From NCBI RefSeq assembly GCF_937616625.2, contig NC_065570.1, forward strand, positions 51,947,665-52,011,664: a DNA stretch of 64,000 bases. The letters run 5' to 3'. A program made the translations under genes and the position numbers. The notes beneath the pieces were generated by a model. It searched no databases. It was not told the DNA's origin and was given only the letters and a program-made list of their open reading frames with translations. Within the stretch, counting starts at the first letter, position 1. The number at the start of each line of letters is the position of its first letter. Of this stretch, positions 37,401-48,350 are shown one piece after another. This DNA is from Mercurialis annua. Lineage: Eukaryota > Streptophyta > Magnoliopsida > Malpighiales > Euphorbiaceae.

Positions 37401-40400
37401 AAGAATTACATTTTCTCACAAGGAAAAGACTTGTAATGTACCAGACTCTAGGACATTGTCGACTTGCAAAAATCCAGGGTACTTTAAATGTTAGAAAATT
37501 CAATTTCAAATTCAATTGGCACTGGTTGTTTCATACCTTTTATACTCAAGCATACGACCAAGCAGTTCTCTACAATACATTCACATGACATGATCCTAAC
37601 ATAATGTGAACATAAACTGAAAGATAGTGGCAATCATCAAGCTTTCCGAAAATATATAAATAGCTTTCTTCCATGTTCAATTTATTGCACATGCATGAAC
37701 CCAAATGTTTCATGGTGCTATTTGAAACATGAGTATAAACTTTCGGAAAAACAGAAATAAATAATTAACTGCTGATTGAGGGAAAACATAGTACAGAATC
37801 CTGCAGACAGTTGCTTTTTTTTCCTCCCAAGAGACTCAAATATGAACTTTTTCTTCCGTTCCCCCAAGATGGAGTGAAGCGTTCAAGGTAAGTAATCCCT
37901 CCATCAGTATACCAAAGATGTTTAAATATCTAGTCCAATTTGCAATGGTACATAAATTTAACACAAATACATGCAAGAGATTCCTCAAACGTCATTTATT
38001 CAAAGAATTGCATTGTACATTTTTATGCTTGGATAACATTTTGTGGTTGCAAAGAGAGGCTATAGCCCCAAAGCTAGCCGTGGAAGATCTTGGATTAGCA
38101 GCTCCAGTAATGTCACTTGCAGCAAGGTAGATGGAGGAGGGAGTAGAAGAAAGAATTTAGATGAATAAATATTCAACAACCGGAAGGTGAATTATCACTT
38201 CCCATAGAGCTTCAGGGTAAACAAAATAGTAAATTATGTATTTACATAAGAAACTGGACAAATGATGCATAAACATTATTTCAAATACGACACGGAAATT
38301 TGAAATATTACAATTGCAGAGGCTCATTAAACATTATTTCAAATATAGAGAATACCTTCATAATGTACTCCACCACCAGGCTTGTCTCCTGCCCTCCCAA
38401 AGCCAATGACTGGTGAAGGAAATTGCACGAGTGACAAAATGTTTGCAATAGTAATATACATACATACATACATATATATATACACATATATATATATATA
38501 TTTATGAATTGGGTGAGTCAAAGAGAGTTGCAACTTGCATATGAAAATGAATTTAGTTGTGATTATAGTGAGTGAAAATGAGTAGTGAGCTATACTGAGT
38601 GAGTCATGAATAAAAATGTTATAAAGATGAAATGAATTCAACTTATTATAGTAGAAGTGTATATGTTGGTTCACCACGAGTGTCTAGTTAGTTACCACTT
38701 ATCTCAATAGTTTACTGGGGCAATTACCTTCATGAATAGATCAAGATCTTCATCAGGTTTTATCCCAGCTATCTTCTCTCTTCTTGCAAGTTCCAAAAGC
38801 ATATCTGGTACGAATATTTTTACGTCAGAAATTAAATAAGCATGTGCAAAGGCCTTGGCTAGATCCACATTCGGGAGCCTCTTGGATTACCAATAGAATG
38901 CAGAGAATAATCAAGAAGGAAAGAAGAGGAGGCATATGCATGAACTTCTGAGCCTACCGAATTTGAATCCAACGCCTTGACAGCGCCCTGCCAACTCTAG
39001 AGTTTCTCTTACAGTCATCTCCGCCGCATGCCAATCCTGTTGACTGACATAAGCTGACGTCCTTGGAGCAACAAACTCATTTAGACCGTGTCCATTATAT
39101 GTAATCTTTCCTGACATCTTGACACAAATATTTAATCAGCAAGTGAAATCAGGCAAAGAAATGGTGAAACGTCCTTCACCATTAGATGATTCAACTTTAA
39201 AACCCATCAGTGAAAAACTGTAGAAGTAATGAGATTTCAAATCATACAACAGATGTAGCTGGATCTCTATGGGATGGCTTTAATCAATCATTGAAAATTA
39301 TTTCAATGGCTTCATTTGATCGACCATATTGACTATTCTTATACACCAAGAATTTGGAAGAAAATAATGTGGATACCTTCAAGTTATGCCCAAGACGACC
39401 AGCGAGAGCCAAGAGAAGTGTTGTCTTTCCAGAGCTCGGAGGACCCAATAGAAGTGTTAATCTAAAGCATAAGGCTTACAGCTTAGAACACAAAACAAAT
39501 GGCTCAGACTCATCAATTAGTACCAAAAAAATTCAAAATGTACCTTGACGGTCTAATGATCCCAGAAAGATCATCTAAAATTGTTAGCTTAGTCCTGTTT
39601 CCTTTGTAAATCCGCAGCTGTCTTAATAATGCCTTCACGAAGACGGCAAAAAAAGTTAGAACTATAATTAGCAAATTTATACTCTTTGAATGCTGTAAGA
39701 ATGCTAATGATTCTACCTCAGTCATGTTGAAAATAAAGTTGGGAATGGTTGGAAGTGCTCTACTCCCAATATGTACGAAAGAATCAATTGTCAATTTCTG
39801 AAACCGAACTTCAATCTTTGGAAATTCTAAATGAACTCTGTGATTAAAATAAAAACAAATCATTTATAAAATCATAAAAAAATTCCGAATAACAGGTACT
39901 AAAAGGGAAAATCTATCTAACTTGTAAGTTGTCAATTAATTGCTGTATTGTACCCATTCAAGCAATTATATTATGCTCAAGACTGTAGTTTTTTTACTAT
40001 TATGATGCTACGTTTCACTTTCACACATCACACCCTACATAACAAAATTTTAAAACTCAAAGTGTTTACTTTTTTTCTTCCGTTGTTACTTGAGCAAACA
40101 TGGCAGATTTTAAATCTATTAATTGCATTCGAAAAGTCTAAATAATAAGAAAGAGAAGTCCAATAATATTTTAATTTAGTCCATTTTTATTTCCCATATA
40201 TCATAGTTAGTAGAATTCAATTCCTTCAATAAAAAGGAGAAAAAATATTAAAAAGAAATCTTTTTTTTTTCCATAAAAAAAAAAAAAAGAAATCTAATCA
40301 TGTCAAAAGTGACGTATAAAATTGCTAAGATGATTTATCCAGATAAAGACCTGTATTAATCAAGAAAAAAATAAATTAGATAACTAGATAGATTAGTTCG

Positions 40401-41054
40401 TCTAATTAAAAGAGTTGTTTCCTAATATAGTCAAAGTGAGGTCACCAACTGATCAAAATTACAACTAGAGACATAATTAAATCCATCCGTAGGTAACGTG
40501 TCACGTCAGTTGTAACCGTCAAACACTAAATCGATAAAATGCCAAAAAAGTAAAGAAAAAAAAATGGCTGTGATCCAGTCGAATTTTAGTTCAAAAATGT
40601 ATTAGAAAACAAGAACTCACTATTCAATTAAAAAAAATTAAAGCAAACTGTACGCAAACTGTATGAACTATGAACTACTCTTAAATTCCTAAATCAACAA
40701 AATAAAACTCATTCATCCAAAAAAAAAGACAAGGTAAAACTCAATCAAATTGTTGAAAAGAAGAGAGCAAGAAAATTACGCATCAAATCGTCGTCGCATC
40801 TGGTCAAAAAAGCGATCAGGATCATCATCAACAGAGTTGATCAAGCGGTCAAGTACAAGTTTCTGTTCTTGAGATTGAAGCTCACCGACATCGATCTCCT
40901 TATGATCACCAACAACATTCCGAAAAATACCTCTCCTCACTCTATCGTAAGTAGGAAGCCTCTCTAAAGCAGCCCAACGGAGAGCCTCCTCGTCTTCTCC
41001 TTGCTCTCGAAACGACGGCGTTCTCGCAAACGCATTCTCCGCCGAGTTCCACAT
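31489..41054 (-). CDS. ABCG32: Full-size ABCG (PDR) transporter, ABCG32/PEC1-type
   Basis: Exons from 5' to 3' on the minus strand: 41054-40780, 39837-39717, 39632-39544, 39461-39377, 39117-38958, 38804-38728, 38409-38356, 37338-37248, 37152-36851, 36773-36492, 36233-35917, 35808-35648, 35572-35469, 34971-34812, 34693-34577, 34467-34376, 34301-33969, 33882-33592, 33371-33288, 33166-33033, 32931-32704, 32576-32405, 32314-32060, 31761-31489; 4257 nt, 1418 aa, no frame break. The order is NBD1-TMD1-NBD2-TMD2: Walker A GPPSSGKT (about 168) and GVSGAGKT (861), signatures ISGGQ (307) and LSTEQ (968), Walker B VLFMDE and SIVFMDE. The N-terminus [12 protein letters not shown] and C-terminus AFNFQRR match ABCG32, the plasma-membrane pump that exports cutin precursors for the cuticle. 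Length equals the family norm. NBD1 is canonical and NBD2's signature is the LSTEQ variant usual for PDRs. Confidence 0.95.
37339..38355 (-). other. Long intron 7 of the ABCG32-type gene
   Basis: At 1.0 kb it is the longest intron of this gene. On the opposite strand 37918-38130 is an open frame ending in [18 protein letters not shown], which looks protein-like but has no upstream or downstream support, so it is not called a gene. Confidence 0.5.
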
Positions 41055-41973
41055 TTCTACACTATTATTTATCAGATCTGAAACTAAAAAAACAAAAACG
41101 AACCCTAGTATTTGCAGAGAGACATAGAGAGAGAGAGAGTGTGTTTTTATTGTGTTAAATGTTGATGAGTGGAAATGTGAAGTAGTAGTAGATAATTGTT
41201 GTAGTCCATTAAATTAGTAGTTGAGGTTTCATTTAATGCTTCTTCTTCATCTTCACTCTTGATTTTTTACTGTTGTTGTTTGTTTTATTTCTCTACTCTC
41301 TCTCTACTCGCTGTGCGTGTGTTGTGTTCACTCTGTTGTGTACGTTAAAGCGCTGTGGTGCAGAGAAGCCTCATTAATAGCCGCGGGAAAGACAAAGTTG
41401 GCGGGTGTTCTTTCTTAACTCACTCTCTCACGCGTACTAGAATATAAATCACTCGCTTTGTAGATTTGCCACGTCTGATGTTTTCGGTGTGGTTGTTTTG
41501 GATAGGTTGGCTGTTTCCGCTGAGTAACAGAGCGCGTTGGATATGTGAAGCGTTATGGAATTGACATTAAAACGGCTAGGAAGCGGTAAAAAGTTGTTTT
41601 GATTAATCCTTAAACGTCCTTGGAGTTTACTGTAATGTCATTTTAGTCTGCCAAGTTTTTAAAATTAATAACATTATTTCATGAAGTGCAGTATTAGTAA
41701 CTGATTAACCTTTCTTTTTTTCTCATTTCAGAAGGGGAATTTTTGCGCTTGTAAAAGAATTTTATAACCTATCGAGTATATGATGTTACGGTGAGCTTTG
41801 AACTCACTATCTTTTACCTACGTGAAAAATCTGTAATTTAGTCTTTTAATTTCAAATTAAATAAGGATGCAATAAAATCAATAAATAATATCAAAAATTC
41901 GATTGATATTTTAAATAATACAATTTCAAAAAACTATTTAGAATTATTAAATTAAAATATTATGTTATCATTA
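41055..41973. other. Upstream region of the ABCG32-type gene
   Basis: Just before the start codon lies a leader with a GA/CT run (GAGAGAGAGA near 41127-41141 on the plus strand). CT-rich runs (CTCTCTCTACTC) continue to 41330. This is probably promoter and 5' UTR; no opposing gene begins here. Confidence 0.45.
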
Positions 41974-42508
41974 TCTATACTATATATAAAAGCACGGATG
42001 GGGGGGGAGACAGACAAATTTACTGAATAATCCTTTTCAGTTTACTACTAAATAAAGGTTTTATGGTCATTAACTAATTAATTATTTAATTGATCACTAT
42101 TGTAATTAAAGTCCTAATTAGAATAGGTAGCTAAATTATCTCCAATTTAATTTTTAGTATGTAAAAAATAGCTAAATTGTCTCCAAATTAGTAGGAATGC
42201 CTATCTTTTAGTTTGATTGAACTACAAAATTAAAATACTGTATTTGGTCAACTATTATTATTTAAATATCTATCTTATTATTTTTAAAGATATTATTAAT
42301 AATATTAAGTTAATTATTTAATTATGGTTATTATAAAATAAATAAAAAATTAATAACCGAATATATTATATTTACTTTTATAAAAATTCTTAACTAATTT
42401 AATATTAATTATAAATAAAAAAATTGATATAATTATAATAAATTTACTAATATGTTCATTAAAAAATTACGTTACGAGCCACGTGCATAGCACGTAATGC
42501 GAAACTAG
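41974..42508 (+). mobile_element. Non-autonomous Helitron
   Basis: A 535-bp element starts TCTATACTATATATAAAAGC and ends with a hairpin (ACGTGCatagCACGT) about 10 bases before the terminal CTAG. It sits between A (41973) and T (42509), the AT target dinucleotide of Helitrons, with no target duplication. No Rep/helicase coding sequence is inside. Confidence 0.82.
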
Positions 42509-42903
42509 TAAGATAAAATGTATGGCTAAATTTATAATTAATTTTAATAAAAATATATGACGAAAAATTCGATGGATGTTCTTTCCTAAGATTGGCTGTA
42601 ATATTTTTTTACGGGGAAGTGTTTTTTTTCTATTTTTATGGATATGAGAGTGACAATTCAGAGAAGTTCGAGCACTAACTTAGTACGTGAACGTATTCTA
42701 TGCATGCATTTACATTAATTGAGGGGCACCGATTTAAAAACAATATTGCAAATTAGTATGGCATCTTTACATATCATGAAAATGCCAATAAATTATTGGT
42801 ACCTATGAGGTTGCTATTAAGGACTTGCAACTTTCAGATTTTGATTCTCACAGACATAAACACAAGTCACAACATAATTATTCGTTCTTACTAGTTATTT
42901 TTT
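42509..42903. other. Spacer between the Helitron and a MITE
   Basis: No gene or recognisable element; ordinary AT-rich intergenic DNA. Confidence 0.4.
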
Positions 42904-43285
42904 GGCCTAATGGCAAAAAAAATTCAAACCTTTACGACTTGTTGCAATTATATCCAAACCTTTTAATTTTTGCAATAATATCCAAATTGCATTTTTTTTG
43001 TTGCAATAATATTCAAATTGCATTTTTTGTAGCAATAATAGTCAAATTGATGGCTAAATTTGTTGTTTTCAATTAAGATTATTAGGATATTATTATGTTT
43101 TGATGTATAATAATATAGTAAAAGTCCCCAAAAATGGCAAAAAACTCAAAAAAAATCACATAAAAAGTGTAATTTGGATATTATTGCAACAAAATAATGC
43201 AATTTGGATATTATTGCAAAAATTAAAAGGTTTGGATATAATTGCAACAAGTAGTAAAGGTTTGGGTTTTTTTTTCCATTAAGCC
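42904..43285. mobile_element. Mutator-type MITE with perfect 9-bp target duplication
   Basis: A 382-bp element flanked by TTATTTTTT at 42895-42903 and 43286-43294. Ends are inverted (GGCCTAATGGCAAAAAAAA left; TTTTTTCCATTAAGCC right), and the phrase GCAATAATATCCAAATTGC recurs on both strands in the arms. Confidence 0.8.
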
Positions 43286-43294
43286 TTATTTTTT

Positions 43295-44609
43295 TTCCGA
43301 TGGCGTAGCTAAAAATATTAATCCGAGAAACAAACTTTCAAGCATAGAATTGTAATCAACTATTTTTCATACCAATCATTTAAAAAATTATAAAAAAAAA
43401 ATGTATCTCTAACTAGAGCGGACGAACGGCTCTGCCCGTAAATAGCTCCCCCGCAGCTTTTCTCTCTTTTTCTCTTCATATTCAGTTTTTTGATACTAAA
43501 ATAAACAAATTGGCACTTATTATTATTAGGTATTGACTATTTTAAGAAAAAAAATTCCATGCAAATAAATACTCTCTTTTATCTCTAAAAAAACATTATT
43601 TTCATAATTTAAATAAGATGATTTTTGGCTATTTTTAGCCGGAAATCCGCCGCCTCCACTTTTGATATACATATTTCATAGCTTTTATCTAATAAAAGCT
43701 CCAAGTGATGGTATATTTTCCTTTTCAATTTTAAGTGTATATTAAAGATTCTTAATTTGATCAACATATTTTGATTTGCATGTAAAGGTTCCTTCCATTT
43801 TTTTATTTTTATTTTGAAAGTTCTTTAACTTATATGTCAATTTTTTGATTTAGCTAAGATTCTAAAACATTAAAAAAATATGAAAACTTTTTAGATATTC
43901 ATTTTGATGTTAGATGTTTTCTATCAATTTTTTAATAAAAGTTGTCATTTGATTAAATTACAATGGTTGAAGCATTTCAACGATCTAATAGAAACAAAAA
44001 AAAATTGAATTCTCTTATTAATGGAATTTTGTTCATCGGTGTAGCCAAAATGTCACATAAACGAGATATGAATTGAATACCTCTTCCTGGTTAATATTTT
44101 TTTTTATTATTATTTTCTATGTTTTATGTTTTATATTTATTTGTTGGATTAGATTTTAGAAGAATATATGTTAAATTTTAGAGCAAATTACTCGGATATT
44201 CTTGATATTTATCAGAATTTACAGTTTTATCTCTCTTATTTGAAAATCAAACGATATGATCCTGCACTTTTATTTTCGTTAATATTTTGATTATCGCATT
44301 CATTTTTAATGTTAGGCAACCAAGTCAAAGGACTTAATACATATAATTAAATTTTATTTTAGTTCTTAAATTTATTTTTAATATATATACATAGATATTT
44401 ATATTTTTTTATGAGATCTAATCACTTAATAAATTTAATTTATTTTTATATATTGATTCATGCCCCTACAGTTTCATGCCCTTAACTTTGAAAAATAATA
44501 ATTTGCAGGCTCGAGATTAAACTCGACTCGAGTTGAATAAAGAATAAAAAATATCATATTCATGCATTTGATTTTTTCACTATAAAATACAAAATTCAAC
44601 TAATTAATA
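43295..44609. other. Gene-poor AT-rich DNA
   Basis: No coding region. GATGGCGTAGCTAAAAATA at about 43310 resembles one end of a hAT-type MITE and GGACGAACGGCTCTGCCCG near 43420 may be its decayed partner; too weak to call. Confidence 0.35.
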
Positions 44610-44722
44610 TGGTGTGTGTGCGCGCGCGCGTGTGTGCGTGCGTGCGTGCGGGGGGTGCGCGGTGGGGGGGGGTGCAGGTGCGTGCGGGGGCGGGCGCGTG
44701 CGGGGGCGGGCGGGCGTGCGGG
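44610..44722. repeat. GC-rich GT/GC/G microsatellite
   Basis: About 110 bases of GTGTGTGCGCGCGCG, GTGCGTGCGTGCG and G-run units inside DNA that is otherwise about 70% A/T. Alternating purine-pyrimidine can form Z-DNA, and the G runs could stack as quadruplexes. Confidence 0.9.
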
Positions 44723-45763
44723 TATTAAATTTAGAAGTAATCAATATAATAAAAAAATAAACTATTATTTTAATATATAAGACTCGTTTAGACTCGTGAA
44801 CATCACAATATCTTTAATTGACATTCAAATTCAGTTCGAGATTAAATTCAAGTAAGAATAAGACACTCTTAATAAAAAATAAATGACGAAAAAAAGAAAT
44901 AAAATTATTCGAAAACGAACCGAACTGAATAGGTCCGTAATTTTGTTGGTTCTTTTAAAACTGATAAAAATACAAAGAAAATTTAAAAAAAATAAAAAAA
45001 TAGTTTATTCGGCCGGTTCGGTTAATTTAGATAATTCAAATTTCAAAACGAACAGATCGCCGAGATTTTTATCAAAACCAACCCGACCGAACTCAAACTT
45101 ATAACTAAACTGACTAAAATTCACCAGTTCAATTGGGTAATTTGGTTCAGCGGTATATTTTGCTCACCCTTAACCATATTCATAAAGAATAAAATAAAAT
45201 ATGGTTTCCATCTTTTTTATTTCCAAAAAAAAAAAACATTGGCTGTAAACTCACATTTAGATGAAAACAATTATAGCACGATCAATGTTGCCAATATAAA
45301 TATCGACACGATTTAGAAATAAAGAAGTAAATGTAATTAAGTTTATTCTAGAAAAATATAAACTAAATTATAGCAATAAATTAAGTTAATTTATATGAGT
45401 ATGGACCTACAAATACAAGGATCAAAGTGGTCTTTTGCTCTTAATCTTTACATAGGTGAAGCTAACTAGAATAATTAATTTGTAGGTTAGTTTAGTTACA
45501 ACTTCTAACTGTCCACCTATAAATCCATGCATTACTAATCAGCATCCTTTTACAAACAAGCTAGAGTTGAAATATTATAAGCGTTGGGAGGATTCTGCTG
45601 AAAATGTGAGTACAATTTTTCTTACAATTTTTTTTAAACGCATTCTTTTAACTTGATGGAAACACTTGATGATTAATGGAAGGAAGATGAGAAAGATTAC
45701 ATAAGCAGAAAATTTGAAGTAATTGAAGAGTTAAAAGTTGACAAATTTCCGAAACTGAAATGA
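44723..45763. other. Intergenic DNA with old repeat sequence
   Basis: Around 44900-45170 are AACCGAAC, CGGCCGGTTCGG and CAACCCGACCGAACTC motifs, common in decayed plant repeats. No gene was seen. Confidence 0.35.
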
Positions 45764-45773
45764 AAATTAAAAT

Positions 45774-46705
45774 ACTTAATTACTTAAAAACCTTCACCTT
45801 TAATTTTGTTTTCGTTTATACTCTGACCTAGGAAAATTGTCACATATACTCTTGACCTTATCTTTATATTTCACCTCTACCCCAAATTTCAAAAAAAAGA
45901 TGATTTATTAAAAACAACTAAATATAAGGATTATTTTATACTTTTTTCTAATAAAAAAATTACAAACAAATACTTCATATTTAAAAACGTTCAAATAAAT
46001 GCTAAAATTAATTATTTTTTTTAATTTAAATAAAATATTACAACCTACAATTATACTCCAATTTAAAAACTGCTAATATTATTATTTAAAAAAAAATCGA
46101 CTTTCAGAACCGATGCCGGAAAAGAAGGAGTAGTTGCTCCTCCTTCCATGGAGGAACATCATGTTCCTCCATAGAAGGAGGAACACGCTGTTCCTCCTTT
46201 CTATGGAGGAACAGCGTGTTCCTCCTTGGAAAGGAGGAACATCGTGTTCCTTCATGGAAAGGAGGAACAGATCTGTTCCTCATTCCATGGAAGGAGGACG
46301 ATGGTTCCTCCTTCTGTGGAAGGAGGACGGTTGATGGTGGGTGGATTTTTTTTTAAAAAAAAATTAATTTTGTTTAAAGAATTTTTTATGGTTTTTAATT
46401 TTGATAGCGGATTCTAAAATTGGAGTACGGTTGTAGGTCGGAAATAATTAAATAATTATCATTAATTGATTTTATTAAAGAAGAATGTGTTTTTGTATAA
46501 TTAATAACATTGACGTGTAATTAGAATATATACTAAAAATGAAGGACTATTTTAAACTTTTTTCAAATGAAAAGAGATAAATTTAATACCTCGAGGGTAG
46601 AGGTGAAACATACAGACAAGATCATGAATATATGTGACAATTTTTCTAGGTCAGGGTATAAACGAAAAAAAATTAAAGGTGAGAGTTTGTTTAAGTAATT
46701 AAGCC
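45774..46705. mobile_element. Mutator-type MITE carrying an array of palindromic GGAGGAAC...GTTCCTCC units
   Basis: A 932-bp element flanked by AAATTAAAAT at 45764-45773 and 46706-46715. Ends are inverted (ACTTAATTACTTAAA left; TTTAAGTAATTAAGCC right); both arms also share CGTTTATAC and TGTCACATAT. At about 46126-46330 lie at least five tandem units of about 29 bases, each a perfect or near-perfect palindrome of the form GGAGGAACANNNTGTTCCTCC, separated by ATGGAAAGG-type spacers. Short reading frames through the array are by-products of the repeat. The termini are related to those of the LEUNIG intron element. Confidence 0.83.
46126..46330. repeat. Tandem palindrome array within the MITE
   Basis: Units GGAGGAACATCATGTTCCTCC-like occur near 46150, 46178, 46207, 46234 and 46260. 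Each can fold on itself, and neighbouring units can pair with each other. Confidence 0.85.
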
Positions 46706-46715
46706 AAATTAAAAT

Positions 46716-47860
46716 GTTTTAAACTGAAATTTTTACAACTGCACTAAAATTTAATTTGGTCGCTATAAAATTTGTTATTTCAATATAAAAGTTTGATTCT
46801 AAAGGATTGATAATAATAAAAATTATTTAAAATACAATATTATTTTATACCTATCATATATATTAATTAAAAAATAAATAAATACTGGCTATGAAAAAAA
46901 AATACTAGATATGAAAAAAATATAAAATAATCAAAAGCCTACTTACAAAAATCATATACTAATTAAAATTAATATAATTTTAAACAAAATATTATTCAAA
47001 ATACTAATAAATTATTATCTAAATTACAAATAAAAACGTTAATTCTTCTCGAAAGGTAAAAATTTTCTGACTTTTTTTATTATAACTAAATCTTTAACTT
47101 TATTAATCATAGTATAATTTTGATAAAAAAAATTAACTTTTTATTTTTGATAAATATGTTTTTAAATTGAATATTTTGCTACAATTAAAATGTACTTATA
47201 GTTATTAGACTACAATTGACAAAATTAAAAAAATAATTCTAATTAGAAAAATACGAAAAGATTTTGGATTTTTTTGGATGAATAGTTCTAAAAAAATTAA
47301 GGGATATTTTCTGCCAAAATAAAATTTCACCTTTCAATTTTGTAGGAATTGGAACATATTTTTTTAAAATTAAAAGGGTAACTTTTTATTTTTTTCGACA
47401 TTTTCGACTCAAAAATATTTTTCACTAATCAATCGATGCCCTTTTTTCTCAACTTTTTAATAGATAAAATAACACCGGATAATAATATTGGTCTATAAAA
47501 CGTCAAGAAATAGAAATGGGACCTTTTGAACCAAATTTTAAAAAGCGTGATTAAATAATTAAAAAGAGAAAAGGTACTATTTTTTTTATAAATAATCTAA
47601 AATGTAATAAAATTATAGTATTAACATTCAAGAATACACTTTACATGGAGGTTATAATTTTGATTTTTTTGATTTAGCATGCTTTTAAGGCAGCTCGATA
47701 TAGGATCTAGAACCGTATATATAACATATTTAGTAGGATTCAGTTCAAAACAAAATCAATAATCAATAAAATATTTTTAAATTTTAGATGATGAATTACA
47801 AAAAGAAAGAACAAAAAGAAAATAATATTATAAAAATAATATTTATTATGATTTTATCTT
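46716..47860. other. AT-rich intergenic DNA
   Basis: Low-complexity A/T sequence; no gene, RNA or classified transposon was seen. Confidence 0.4.
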
Positions 47861-48350
47861 TCTAGGTGTTAGAAAGTGATGATGCGTCCTCATTGGTTAT
47901 AAGGGTGCCGACGTATACCAGTTTGTTAGAGGGGTGCTGACGGAGCAGACATGTTATTTCTTTGAATGTGGTGGACAACACAGAGTGCGTTGGCAAAAAC
48001 ATACCATGGTAATGTCAGAGCCTTTTTTGCGTCAGCAAATTTGTGTGATCCCATCCTGCCGAGTTAGACGTATGTTGGTTAGGTGCACTTTGATTACCTA
48101 TGTCATCGGAGTGTCAGTGACTCGATCCTTTGTTTGCATTCTATGAGCGGTCGAGAATTAGTTCTCGGTCTTTCATGTGTCGTAAGAATGTTCGATTATT
48201 ATGTATTTTAACTGTTTGTAGATTGACTGGGTGTTCGGTTTTACCCCTTTGTGTGTTTTGTTTGTGTAAAACGGGCTTTTTTTATATTTTGCTGTTATTC
48301 ATATTGTATTGTGTTATCACTGGATATTTTCGGTTTGATTTTTGAGCCAA
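47861..48350. other. Unidentified block of higher GC content
   Basis: About 490 bases with visibly more G and C than either side. Open frames exist (47934-48146 and 48130-48345 on the plus strand) but neither resembles a protein I know, and they lack splice or start context. A fragment of an old retroelement is the likeliest explanation. Confidence 0.25.

Noticed and set aside
38339..38677. Minus-strand frame ending [19 protein letters not shown]
   Set aside because: Wrong phase over ABCG32 exon 7; the correct phase gives [18 protein letters not shown].
39513..39863. Single long minus-strand frame reading through ABCG32 exons 2 and 3
   Set aside because: Contains an intron in frame; the splice sites at 39717/39632 restore the conserved sequence and are required.
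41760..41835. B-box-like GTGAGTTCAAAGCTCACC on the minus strand
   Set aside because: No matching A box or tail, so a SINE call is not supported.
46134..46417. Two overlapping frames rich in VPPWKGGT-like repeats
   Set aside because: They run through the tandem palindrome array of a MITE and have no protein family character.
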